A DNA stretch of 64,000 bases, from NCBI GenBank assembly GCA_010645155.1, contig CM021312.1, forward strand, positions 2,669,259 to 2,733,258, written 5' to 3'. The stretch is from Tigriopus japonicus. Taxonomy: Eukaryota; Arthropoda; Copepoda; Harpacticoida; Harpacticidae. This document shows, piece by piece, positions 44,760 through 56,056 of the stretch. Under the pieces are notes generated by a model that saw nothing but the letters and a program-made list of their open reading frames with translations, did no database searches and was not told the origin of the DNA. The position numbers were made by a program, and so were the translations under genes. Position 1 is the first letter of the stretch. Each line of letters opens with the position of its first letter.

Positions 44760-46036
44760 TAGAGGGCTAATGGAGAGAAGAGACACTCCCACTCTGCCGC
44801 TTGAATGGAAAATTCCTTTGGCTTTGGTAGCCTGGAGTTGGGCAGAGCGCCTCAAAGTGCCCTAAAAAGAAGAGTGGCTCGACTGGCCAGGCAAAAATTT
44901 GTCAATTTTTGAGTTGATTTTGTAGACAAACGTGTCACAAAAATAACTTTTTATACCATTAATATCCAAGCCCATTCTCATCCCAACACCCAAAGCACAT
45001 CAAAACATGAAATAAGTTTGTCAAACTCGAATTTAAGAATGTCAGAAATATTGTGATTAAGAGGTTATTAAGATTCGGAGATTATTCTTTGCGTGGTTAT
45101 ACACTCGGATTTTGAAACAGATATGAATAGATACGACAGTGATTTTTTTGTGGGACAATAGGTGGAATATGGTTTTGTGAGTCAGCCCAAAAGTTTCTGA
45201 GGAATATTGATGTATTAAGCAGAGGTGGTTTGAACAGAACCCTTTGTCATTTTCTGTCCTACTAGTAAAATCAGATTTGTCTCGTGCAAATTTGTAGTTT
45301 TGAATTTGTTGCCCTCAAATCTTGACAGGGAATTAACAAGAGGTGAACCCCTGAAGTTGTTTAACACAGGGTTAGTCAAATTGCAAATGCTTGATCATGA
45401 TCAGCCCTTTCTGTAAAGACTGGATTGTTCCAACCCTGGGAGTGTATCCAATTTGACTATGACCAGAAACAAGTTTGTTCTCAGTGACAAGACTTAAGGG
45501 AAGAGAGCTTGTTGATGTCAATCTGTCCATGTTAACCCCAGAATCATCCTTCAAAATATAAATCAAAGTTGACTGAGTCTATCCTGACTATCTATGAATA
45601 TCTATGCTTTAATAAAACTTTATATAAAAAACTTTGTATAAAAACTTTGTATAAAACTGCAAACTGGACAGCCAGCCAGGTTGACCAAATGTTACACAAT
45701 TCCTAAATGTCCAATGGTTAGAAAGTTTTGATTTGTACTCTTGAATTAATATTTGAATGTACCTTCTGGGTACAAATTATTTTCTGATTTGCAATAATTT
45801 GACCCATTGCCTTGCTGGTTGAGTTACAAGTACATTTCTTCAACTAAGTCCAACTCATGGATGGAGCTTGGAACTCTTGTGGCATTTCGAGTGTAAGGAC
45901 CAAAGGACAAGCCAATGAGGTCTATGACGTCTTTTTTAATTTAGCACCATGACTGAGTGAAGCAGAGAAACGGCAAACTGTGTTCATAACAAAATCCTTG
46001 CTAATGGGAGTGTCTCTTCTCTCCATTCGCCCTCTA
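44760..46036. mobile_element. Non-autonomous hAT-type element (1.28 kb)
   Basis: Perfect 8-bp TSD GTACCATC (44752-44759, 46037-46044). Terminal inverted repeats of 31 bp with one mismatch begin TAGAGGGCTAATGGAGAGAA on the left and TAGAGGGCGAATGGAGAGAA reversed on the right. No transposase. A short AACTTTGTATAAA tandem lies near 45615-45656. Confidence 0.93.
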
Positions 46037-46044
46037 GTACCATC

Positions 46045-47337
46045 TATTGAATGTCGAGAATGAACCCTCAACAAAGACAAGGCTGCCTATTCTGAGCTTT
46101 TCTTAAAGTTGTTTCTTGGTGTTGGCTGCTTTGGCTCTCTGGACCGCCACCACCTCTACCTAAGCAAAAAAAAGAACCTCTACCTAGAGACGCTCAAACT
46201 CTACGTAAGCAAAATAGAAAGACTTTCGGACAAACCACCACCATTTCTTACTCTCTCTTTTTGTACTGATGAAAGAAAGGAAAAAGAAAGACTCAAGGTA
46301 AGGTGCACCATTTAATTTGTCATTTGGAAGCATCATTTGGAAGCATTCCCTTACCTCAAAACCTGAATCTACATATTTCCAACATTCTCCCAAACATTCA
46401 TAATGGGACAATGTAATTGCAGGCTTCTTCTTTTCTTACGGTGGAGTCTCCATCCTAACTTTATTCCGCTTGTCTTAGCTTGGAGGAATTGAGAATGCTT
46501 CAGTTAAAATGTGACAAATCATGCTTGTGGTAGGCCTATTGCCAAAACGACTGCAGAATTGGCTAGAGTAAAGACATAAAAAGTCATCAAACAATCAATT
46601 CTCAAAATTGGTTGACAAAATGATTTACGCAAGAACTGTAGATGCAAAAGGCTTACTACAAGAGGGATTTATCTCGTTTAAATTTAAGCACTCACACTTC
46701 ATCCAAGCTAAGGCAGGCGGTTTAAGTAGGGATGAAGGCTCCACCGTAAGAAGAGAAAAAAATGTGATTACCCTGTCCCATTCAATCCTTCCTCCCTTTT
46801 CTTGTACGCTAATTTCATTTGGTGATCAATACATTATCGCTCGATTTTGATTGTCGCTCATTTCATTTCATCCGCTCTCAATTTAAAGGACACCACTATG
46901 ATAGCTCATTTACTGAAATTATGATTAAAAATTGTCTCTGACATTAAAATAAAGATGAAAAAGATCAATCGGAGATTTACTGATGTAGACTGTAGAGAGA
47001 CAATGAAAATGCTAAAACCTATTTCTAACATAAATGTACTTCAATAATTTATTTGACAATAAAGTATACATGTTTATCGTCAAAAACGATATATCATAAA
47101 ACATAGACAACGGACATTTCATCACATTTTTAGAATACATTTTTTCAGGGCTCTTCCGTTGCCCTACGACTGCTTGCCTGACAAGGGCATCATTTATGAT
47201 GCCCTTGTACGAGTCGCGCGATTGCCGCGCCTCTAGCGGCAGTTTCACTTTCCGAAGTATGCAAAAAATAGGCTAGAATCAAGTTGTGCCAGAATATTCA
47301 ATGGATGAAAAATCGCTAGGAAAGATACCAAATCATT
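46045..47337. other. Spacer with a perfect hairpin
   Basis: No gene supported. At 47181-47208 is a perfect hairpin, ACAAGGGCATCAT, two bases, ATGATGCCCTTGT, followed by a G+C-rich stretch with GCCGCGCCTCTAGCGGC (47224-47240). Confidence 0.45.
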
Positions 47338-47700
47338 TACGTGTTCAAAAAATGTCTACACGGGCTCAACCCAAACTCAGGAATTGAGTACACAATGAGC
47401 TTGAGGAGAGGCATCACATGTATCCCAAGGTATTCAGCTTGTTCATGGGACACTAAGCTTCTAATGCATCTCAAGGCTTCTTCAGATTTAGATCGAGCCC
47501 CAAACCTGTACAACCTTCTTCCTCAGGGTCTCAGACGATTCTATACATTAAATGATCCTTAATTAAGTTTCAAACGTGACTTGGATCGTTTCCAACAAAC
47601 TTTACCTGACTGACCTTATTTACAGGGGGTGACCCAAGCGCGGCAAACTCTAACTCGATACATAACCAAATAATTTGTAAATATTGACAAACAACCTTGG
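47338..47700 (+). pseudogene. LINE ORF2 C-terminal relic
   Basis: Plus strand: VFKKCLHGLNPNSGIEYTMS, LRRGITCIPRYSA, LKASSDLDRAPNLYNLLPQG and LRRFYTLNDP, then a stop and further remains (SFKRDLDRFQQTLPD). It is the extreme end of an ORF2 related to, but distinct from, the family L ends on the minus strand. Confidence 0.8.
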
Positions 47701-47756
47701 ATGGAAACCATTCCTTTACATCAGTTAAAAACAAGAAAAAAATACCATTTGGAATT

Positions 47757-47957
47757 GTCCACGTTGGTCGGTTCCATTTGAGTGGAATCTGTTGCAATTG
47801 ATGAATTTTCTTGACTTTCATCATCCGTTCTTAGCATGTCAATGATGACATCCCCCTGAAACATACTGGATGATGTTTCTTCGAGGATGCACTTTGGTGA
47901 ATAGGCGCAATTGGTTCCTGGCCTTGGTCCAATGGCACTTTCCCAGGGTGGTTCTGA
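47757..47957 (-). CDS. Possible internal host exon
   Basis: The minus frame, about 67 codons (PPWESAIGPRPGTNCAYSPK, FQGDVIIDMLRTDDESQENS), is preceded by a good acceptor, CCAATGCTTTCAG, and followed by GTATTT. It is hydrophilic with an acidic-Ser tail and has no recognised domain. It could equally be chance. Confidence 0.28.
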
Positions 47958-47963
47958 AAGCAT

Positions 47964-48389
47964 TGGTTTTCAAAACAATGTGAATCTCGTCCAAATTCAA
48001 GGTTAGATTGTTAGCTTTCTGAACCCATCCTTACATGGTCGTTGCCGTTGGGGGTTGCACAACCAGAGGCTTGTCCTTTTTTTAGGTTGGATTGTACAAT
48101 TTGTGAATGTTTGGTTCACTTCTGTCACGTGAAAATGAGAACCGAAGAAAATTATGATGCACCACTAGGGCCTAAATAATATCCGTGTCCGGTTCAAGCA
48201 AAGTGGCTTGGCTGCACTGCCTTCTCCTTGCTCTTCTAATCCACTTCCAAGACACACCACATCCAGTCACGCTAGTGCGAGGTGTTAATTGACCAATCAG
48301 AAGGAGGCACCTAGAGGACGGTCTAATCAGAGAAGACCGACGTTTGCGTCGTATTGCGAACTTTGAACGCAAAATTACTCATGATGAAC
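47964..48389. other. Spacer, no gene seen
   Basis: No supported feature. Confidence 0.4.
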
Positions 48390-48519
48390 TGTTATGTCGT
48401 TGGAGAGTTGGTTGCTGACTAGATACTTTATTCATTTTGATAGGGGTTTATATACATGGTATTATATATCATTAAGAGCAAGCATGAGTGAAGATTGTGA
48501 GCAAGGCGGGAATACCACA
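48390..48519 (-). repeat. Solo LTR related to the one at 6191-6319
   Basis: 130 bp. On the minus strand it runs TGTGGTATTCCCGCC to ACGACATAACA, with a TATA-like ATGTATATAAACC and AATAAAG. It matches the 129-bp LTR at 6191-6319 (TTCCCGCCTT, TCTAGTCA). No primer site follows and no TSD is seen. Confidence 0.65.
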
Positions 48520-48804
48520 AAAAAAAACTATTTCAAGTATCCGACTTCTACGTCTTACGTTCAGCCCTCAATTTAAGTTAGCATGGTCGAGTAACTGATA
48601 TGCAAAAAAGCAGAGCATTGCGTTATTTTATTTTGCGCTGAAGGTAGACAAGACCTCAAAAACTCGAAACACCAAAAGCAGATGGCGTCTAGTGCCGATA
48701 TAGGGATCTGGAGCATTTCTCTTCTTTTATTTGCGTCGGGGCTCTGTTCCACAATATTGATACTTTTGTTGCAAACTTATGATGAGTCAGTGCCATATTA
48801 AGTG
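48520..48804. other. Sequence before the assembly gap
   Basis: Nothing recognised. Confidence 0.4.
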
Positions 48805-49263
48805 NNNNNNNNNNNNNNNNNNNNNNNNNNNNNNNNNNNNNNNNNNNNNNNNNNNNNNNNNNNNNNNNNNNNNNNNNNNNNNNNNNNNNNNNNNNNNNNN
48901 NNNNNNNNNNNNNNNNNNNNNNNNNNNNNNNNNNNNNNNNNNNNNNNNNNNNNNNNNNNNNNNNNNNNNNNNNNNNNNNNNNNNNNNNNNNNNNNNNNNN
49001 NNNNNNNNNNNNNNNNNNNNNNNNNNNNNNNNNNNNNNNNNNNNNNNNNNNNNNNNNNNNNNNNNNNNNNNNNNNNNNNNNNNNNNNNNNNNNNNNNNNN
49101 NNNNNNNNNNNNNNNNNNNNNNNNNNNNNNNNNNNNNNNNNNNNNNNNNNNNNNNNNNNNNNNNNNNNNNNNNNNNNNNNNNNNNNNNNNNNNNNNNNNN
49201 NNNNNNNNNNNNNNNNNNNNNNNNNNNNNNNNNNNNNNNNNNNNNNNNNNNNNNNNNNNNNNN
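48805..49263. other. Assembly gap (459 N)
   Basis: A run of N. Any open frames through it are meaningless. The length is not a round default, so it is probably an estimate from read pairs or maps. Confidence 0.99.
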
Positions 49264-49385
49264 TGTCTTGAGTGGATCCTAACAATAAACAATAAATGCT
49301 CTAGCCGGCTTGAAATACCCTTGAAGTCAATAATGGAAGCATGCTTGCAGCGTGCTTTGGTACAGACAAAACATATGGGCTATTA
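49264..49385. mobile_element. MITE fragment at the gap edge
   Basis: The reverse complement of this stretch starts TAATAGCCCATATGTTTTGT and follows the first ~100 bp of the MITE at 19630-19883 (GCAAGCATGCTTCCATTATT, CTAGAGCATTT). The other end is missing or lies in the gap. Confidence 0.75.
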
Positions 49386-51693
49386 TTTCTAACTCCCCCG
49401 CGCATTTTTCTTTTGGTTTGTTTCTTCTTCAATCAGAACCAACAAATCTGAAAAAAGAATTCAAAATGAGATGATCATAACTATGACCTTCTATAAACCA
49501 GCTTATGTTTAGGAGTCTCTAAAGGTTTCAAACTTATGTGTCATTTGGCTATTTCTACTTCTCCTTCACTACCATATTCTCTTGAACAATTCCCCAATCT
49601 AAGCACTTCCTTGCTCTTTTTCTTATCTCCATTACTCTTGCTGTATGAAGACGCCCCCGGTAAGTTCGTGGACCCTATTTGAAAGAATTGCCTTCCTATC
49701 GTAAGGCATTTAGGTCGCTATTTTAACATACGATTGACCTTTAAAACTGGCATGATGATACCCGATTTTGGCAACGCTGAAAAGTTTGTTTACGAAGATT
49801 TGTTAGAAATATAGGGCTCATATAAAAGAGGTTAGGTTACGTCAGTCTAACTTGACCTAACATTAGTTCCAGAGGAAATATCAAGGAGTAGATGATGAAT
49901 TTGAGTGACTCTTAAACAAGTTCAATTTAGAAGGTCATTCTGTCTTTCAAGAACTTCGAAATAAATGCATCTTTCGAGATTATTTGACATATGCCAGTAT
50001 TTGCGACAAAAAATAATTTTAAATTTTTGATAATTAATTTTTTTTCCAAAGCTTTGACACCAGGACATTGAGTTTGGAGACACAGATAATAAGGCAAAGG
50101 CACCTTAAGAAGCAAGGGTTCAACTAAAAATGAATGTATTGAATTTGAATTTAGCAAGACTGAATCCAGTCAGATCATTTGACAGGATTATAAGATATCT
50201 CAATTTTGATGTCGCCAAAATCGCCCTCTATTAGAGTTTACCTCTAATAGCATTGTTAAAAATGATGGTTTCATAGGGAACGTCATAGAGTGCGCTACCT
50301 TGTTTGTAACGCAAATATCCTTTTTGAAGTTTGATTCTCAGAATCAATCCAGAAAATATAACCTGAGTCGTCTAGAGGTCACGGATCAAACAACTGTCGC
50401 CGTCGTCTGCCTGCTTAGCTAGAATTGAGAAGTCTGGAGCTGGTTTGTGTTGCAGCCACCCAAACCATATCAATGGCTATCTTCAGTGCTACTAAATTGG
50501 AACCCCGCCATCGCCTCCAATCTCGCTTTGATCGGCGTTTGGTGAATCACGCTCCGCCAAGCTCAACATTCCGCTCGTCTAAGAGGTGCTCCTCCTCTTT
50601 TCCCTCTTTGCACGCTGTAGAACTCCAAATTGATGACGTTGGATTGATGATTGGCCACGAACAGGGCGGGCAAAACTGATTTCGACGTTCCTGATTGGAC
50701 AACGGAAAAGGGCGTTAACGCGGGGTAATTCGAATTGCTCGTCAAGTAGAAATAGCCATGCTCGGATGTGGTCTCATTACATAAACTGCGTTGAAATGGT
50801 TGCTCATGTACCAAGACTGCATGTCAAAATTCACTGCAATCAAAAGCATGGCCATTTTTACTTGACTTTAAAAAGGTTTGAGCTATTTGAATTAGGTGCA
50901 TTAAAAACCATTAAAATTACTAATTTGTATAGTAATATGAGCTAGTTTAAAATGCAAACCTTATGGAAGGTTTTGGACTGTTGGAAGTTCTCAAGGTCAT
51001 TCTAGTTAAGAGCATTGTACCCAAATTACCAAGAAATACGGAAATGGCAACCATGTAAATAAATTTGAGAAATTAAAAGGAACAGTAACGCTTCAAGCAA
51101 CTAAAAACGCAACAGGATTTGATTTTGTTGACCATCTTTTTGACCGAGTTATTCAAAGTGCGCCAATAACATGGCCTCAGGACAACCTACATCTGTCCCA
51201 CTTGAGGAAGCTAGTTCACACGACATCCTCCACCTTTTCGAGTGCGGGCAAGGGCTGCAAAGGCCGGGTGTGTCATTGTTTTGGTGTGACACGGCATGAG
51301 ACATTGCTAACTAGTAAATTAAAAAATGTTCCATTAAATTGTTCTTTTTTTTGTGTAAAAGTCAATCAAGTTACCTCCAAAAATGGATTTTTTGTCAAAA
51401 ATGTCTTTAAAAAAATTTCGCCGAAAACTTTGGGAAACATAAAAATAAATAAATTTCAAATCCGGTCTCTAGTTATCATTCTACCCTTTCCCGCACCTCG
51501 ATTGTGATCAGACGACTAAATTTTGTGCCAGGGCAAGGAAATCGTAAGATGAAAAGATGAAGATGGCCATGGTTACTAGATTCAGTAAGTCTGGCATAGT
51601 TTTGTTGAGGAAAACTCATCTGAAAAAATTTTCGTCACCCTTGTGTTCGTCAGCCCAAATATTCAAACTTTGCCAGTCGCCCTTTCAGTCAAA
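49386..51693. other. Spacer, no gene assigned
   Basis: No confident gene. A relatively G+C-rich stretch at 50390-50730 has a plus frame of 84 codons with no known domain; it could be an untranslated exon or promoter region. ACCTCTAATAG and CTATTAGAG form a small hairpin at 50229-50251. Confidence 0.35.
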
Positions 51694-53136
51694 ATGGGGA
51701 AAAACTCGACGTGCGTAGTGCCGAATGGCAAAAGCGGATATGCGTCCAATAAAACCTTGGAATCCACCTATCCCAAGATATCAATGCATGGTCTAAAGAA
51801 TGGTCAATGGAATTCAATCCATCTAAATGTTCTGTCATCCACTTGGGCAGTAATAATCCAAACCATCTCTACACTCTCAACGGAACCATTGTGAGGGCCT
51901 CTCAAGAGGAGAAAGATGTTGGGGTAATTGTTCAGGATGATCTTAAGCATGAAAAACACTGTGAAAAGGTATCTCTCACCTGTCACCGAATCATGGGACA
52001 AATCTGGAGGAGCTTCAAGAACAAAGACAAAGAAATAATGATGAAGCTGTATCAAACATACATCCTGCCTCACTTGGATTATGGAGCAGTTGTCTGGGCT
52101 CCTTACCTGAAGAAGGACATCAACAAAATTGAGACAATCCAAAGGAAGTACACAAGGATGATTAAGGGAATGAAGGGTCTCAGTTACGAAGAAAGACTGT
52201 CAGTTCTTGGTCTCCCTACCCTCGAAAACAGGAGGAGGAAACAAGACCTGATTCAGACCTACAGAATTATTAACAATATTGACCAAGTGTTTCCAATTCC
52301 CTTCAAGTTTGTCAAAGACACAAATGCCAGAGTCACAAGAAGCTCACTCAAAATGGACATGGTCATTCAAAAGTGCAACAGTGACATCAGAAGAAACTTC
52401 TTTTCTGTTAGAGTGGCTAAAGATTGGAACACCCTTCCAATAGAGGTTCAAACTGCAAAGAGTGCAAATGTTTTCAAGAAAGAGATAGAGAAACTGTTTG
52501 ACATCACCTAATCTGTGATTTTACATATTCTTACATATACACATGTCTGTGTCAGAGAATCAAATATATATATACTATACTATACTACTATCTAAACATG
52601 GTTTTCCTTGCGGTTCTGAAGAGTTGATGGTCAAGTGGAAAAAATCCATCCCCAGGGACTAGAATGCAGGAAAGTAAAACAATCAAATTTGTGAAGACGT
52701 CGCAAGAAATTGCGTTCATTCTACTTTAACTCTTTTGTGAACTTCAGGTGGTTGTGAAGTAAATGTCAAAAACGCGGTTGTCTGCTCTCTCCATTTTACG
52801 AACGAGTGTTTTCTTGTTGAAAGAAAGGATTCAGCTCAAAAACTGATTCGACGCCGTTTGAAACCCAATGCCGTTCCCAGTGTGTTCAAAAATGTTGGAA
52901 CTCCAGCTTACCTAACCAAATCGAATCCATTGAGCAGGTCCAATTCTACAAGTGCGTCTCAAAGAATCGCTAAAGAAAATGCCCGGATCAGTGAAACGAT
53001 CAGTTGCTCCAAGCAGACCGAGTTGACCAATTGGAGGACGTACTAAATATCGATAAAGTTTGCATTCCGCGTGGTGTCCTGATGATCATGGCGAATCAAT
53101 TGGCCCAACTAATCCACCCAAGGCTAAATGAACAGG
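51694..53136 (+). pseudogene. THAP zinc-finger gene remnant, split by a LINE
   Basis: ATG 51694 opens MGKNSTCVVPNGKSGYASNK, the start of a THAP DNA-binding domain (first Cys present; the second, expected after PN, is Gly). The frame reaches MHG at 51792, where a LINE is inserted, and resumes at 52603 with FPCGSEELMVKWKKSIPRD, giving the domain's Trp and Pro landmarks; then a TAG replaces an expected Trp. After a probable short intron ending CTTCAG (52749), VCSLHFTNECF supplies the last Cys-X2-His pair and RRRLKPNAVPSVF the AVPxxF box. A frameshift near 53000 precedes a coiled-coil-like DRVDQLEDVLNIDK and a strong donor, GTGAGT (53137). Confidence 0.82.
51793..52596 (+). mobile_element. 5'-truncated LINE inserted in the THAP exon
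   Basis: 804 bp flanked by CATGGT (51787-51792, 52597-52602). It carries the intact C-terminus of ORF2 to a stop at 52511: WSMEFNPSKCSVIHLGSNN, GVIVQDDLKHEKHCEKV, LPHLDYGAVVWAPYLKKDIN, IQRKYTRMIKGMKGLSYEER, and FSVRVAKDWNTLP. The tail ends in an ATACT-type microsatellite (52563-52590) and AAA. It resembles the LINE at 22561-23578 in protein but is better preserved. Confidence 0.88.
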
Positions 53137-53600
53137 GTGAGTAACTACGTGAGGTATCCAGACTAGAGCTAAACTGGGCTTGTAACTCGTTAACAAGTGC
53201 GATTTTTGGATGCTCAATGAACTTTCAAAATTAAGATAAATCTCTTTTGAGGAGATGTTATTTCACATGATTTGTTGTCAGGTAATCCAGTTCAAAGTTA
53301 TTTAGACCAGGTATGTTGGGCGACCCTGCACGTTTTAAAACATCGATGTCAAGAGCAAGAAACTCGTCAAAATCCATCATGCTAGAAAGTTAAGACGTTG
53401 TTCCACTACCCATACTAATATTTGATGACATTTTGAAGCAAAAAGGTAGTTGCTTTTGATGTGAAACGTCTTGGTCGTTCTTAAAAAGCTATTAAAGAGT
53501 CTAAAGGCCTCTTTTGTTTTAAATAGAACTCAAAATCTGTACAATCTTTACCACACCTCCGTCAATTCCACCACTTGGATGAACCATTGTTAAGTTTTAA
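53137..53600. other. Sequence after the THAP donor site
   Basis: Probably intron of the THAP remnant; no next exon was recognised. Confidence 0.35.
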
Positions 53601-53604
53601 AGGA

Positions 53605-54205
53605 TATGTTCAGTTGCACGGCGTTTAATTTAGCTGGAGAAGTCATTTTTGAGTTCCAAGGACATTTGAGACCAGTTTTGACGTGAAGAGACAATGTATT
53701 ATTGTATTATATGTTAAATCGTATTATATGTAATTGAGTTGTATTAATTAGTTCACAGGCCAAAAATTGATATGATGACACTTAAAACATGCTCAAAAAC
53801 AATTTTCTTAATTTTTCTATTTGTCCATTCCTAGATTGGTCTCTTGGTTAACTGTACCTAAAATTTGGCAAAATATATTGAACCTTTGTTTTTATTTCGA
53901 TTTAAAAAAGTCCAATTGTGTCCTTCAAGAATTGTGTTCGAAAATAGTCATTGAAAATTGAACGGCATAAGCATGTTTCACCAATATTTTAAAACATTAT
54001 CGAACTAAGTGTGCCTAACAATGATCCAAAAGATAATATTCATAAATTTGTCTTTAACTATGTTTTAAGTGACATTACATCAATTTGTGGCCCGTGACCT
54101 AATTAACAGAACTCGATTACATTTGCGGGGATTGTCTATTCATCTCGAAACGGGTTTCAAATGTCTTTCGAACTCAAAAATGACTTTTCCAGCTAAATTA
54201 AGCCC
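53605..54205. mobile_element. Palindromic module related to the hAT core at 42520-43050
   Basis: Left arm about 53605-53830 and right arm about 53940-54205 are inverted copies (AGCTGGAGAAGTCATTTTTG against AAAAATGACTTTTCCAGCT; AAAACATGCTC and ACAATG landmarks). The same arms appear inside the element at 42034-43298, but here no hAT tips or 8-bp TSD are seen. Confidence 0.7.
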
Positions 54206-55696
54206 CATGCTTAGAGAGTGAATTTTCAGGTTTAATAACTTGGCGTTGGATTGGATAAGGTTCCATCAAACTTTGCCACAAATGCCCAAAATTGGAAAAT
54301 TAAAGTTCAGTCCAGATTTGTAAGGTATTATTCAATGATTTGATGCATTGAAAATCATTGTTGAAAACACTGAAGCAATGCATAAACTTTCATATAAATG
54401 TTTATTTTATATTTTTATCTCATACAGTAACGTAAATGATTAACTTTCTCTACAGGGAAACTCATCGTAGAGGTAATAAAAAATCCGCAACCCACCAAAA
54501 AAATACTTCTGTCAAAAACATAAAGTAAACAAATTACATAAAAACATAGGATAGAGGTGTCAAGGGCAACTTTGAATTATTGTATTAAATCCAAAACTTC
54601 TGAGTTTTTTTGCCTTCAACTGTAGATTGCAGAACTTTTAAAGCACCTGGAACTCTTTTTTTTAATCTAAAGATATGGTCTTGGAAAATTTGTTACTTTC
54701 TTTTGTGAATTAATATTGTTATTTGAGCTACTTTGAAATGTACACATTCACAAGATATCTTCATCTTGATACTCTAACATAAAAAACCGTAATTAGAAGT
54801 CTTGGCATTTGAGCAAACACTTAAACTGGAATTTTAACCCCGGTGCACAGAAAAGGAAATGTTCTTTCCCAGTGGTTTGTGGGTCCAATAAAGGTTAAGA
54901 CGGGTTTGGGTATTTTGATCCAAATTTAGAAAGCCATTTGGAACAGTGCACTCCAAGTGGAGGAAATGATCAACACTTCTGCTCTCTTCCATTCTAGGTC
55001 AACCGTACTTGGCCTTCAGTCTTGTCATTACTTCTGAACTTTAATGCCGGTTTTGGATAGGTGATTGTGATTTCGAAACTTCATTCATTTCGCAAATCCT
55101 ACCAATGAATAAGATCACACAAAAGTCTGAGGTTTTGAACATTCTGGCCTTCCTATAGAGCAAAAGTGAGCAAATGTAGAAGCTGAGCCATCTCAAGTGA
55201 ACAAACACCAAATCAACCGGATGTTGTGGTACAGCCTGTTCCCGAATTTCCCTCGCCGCTTCATATGCCGTCGCAGTTGCCAAGACCTTTTCCAGATTGG
55301 GATCTGGGAGCTCAAGGAATTGGGTCTAGTCCAGCGCCTTGACGGACAACGATAGTCTTTCGCCCGACAGATCTCGTCTCAAGGTGGACGTCACCAACTT
55401 CAAGCCGAACCAACAAGGATGGGAATGAATTTGGGAGCAAGGATCTTCTGGAAAGTACGGGTTACTTCTGCTGCGCCATGTATGATTATTGCACCGGAAT
55501 TAGAGTATGTTCATGGATAGATGGTTCTAGATCAAGTGACGTTTTTATTGTTGGTGAACCAACTCGAGCAATCAGCCGATACCAATTGGAACGAGAGAAG
55601 AAGAGGGAGAAATAAAAATATGACAGGTATGGAATCAAAAAAAAATTTGTGGATAAAAGGATACCATCCGCTCCACTTGCAAATCCATCCCTTTTT
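54206..55696. other. Spacer with a weak possible exon
   Basis: Around 55195-55345 the plus strand reads PNQPDVVVQPVPEFPSPLHM and PRPFPDWDLGAQGIGSSPAP to a stop. One frame over at about 55350-55430 is DRSRLKVDVTNFKPN, which resembles the start of an alpha-crystallin (Hsp20) domain. If real, this is a frameshifted small heat-shock gene fragment. The evidence is slight. Confidence 0.3.
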
Positions 55697-55763
55697 TTTT
55701 AATACCGCTACAAGGAATGGGATTCCCTGTAAAGAGAGTTAATGATTATTATAGTTTATACAA

Positions 55764-56021
55764 TTATCGTTTATACAAAATTTGATCTACCAATGAGTTA
55801 TTGTTGGCAGATCTAAACAACCCTTGAATAGTGGGTTGGTCAGGAATAGTATTTAAAAATTTGTCCAATCCTGCCTTAAATGCTGTTAGAGGATCAGCTC
55901 CTACATATTTCCGACGAAGACTAATGGGTAACAAATTGAACAATGAAGGAGCCCGATAAAGAAGAGAGGAGGACTTCATTGTTCGAACTAGCCTGGATTT
56001 GGAGATGCTCTCAGAGCGCAC
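55764..56021 (-). pseudogene. LINE family L ORF2 C-terminus
   Basis: Continues after a frame break: SRLVRTMKSSSLLYRAPSLF, LPISLRRKYVGADPL and NTIPDQPTIQGLFRSANNNS to a stop at 55764. It matches the C-terminus at 35459-35700. Confidence 0.8.
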
Positions 56022-56056
56022 GTAAAACCTCTACGATCGCTACAACTGATCTCAAA

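Noticed and set aside
48689..49392. Long open frames through the gap
   Set aside because: They consist almost entirely of undetermined bases.
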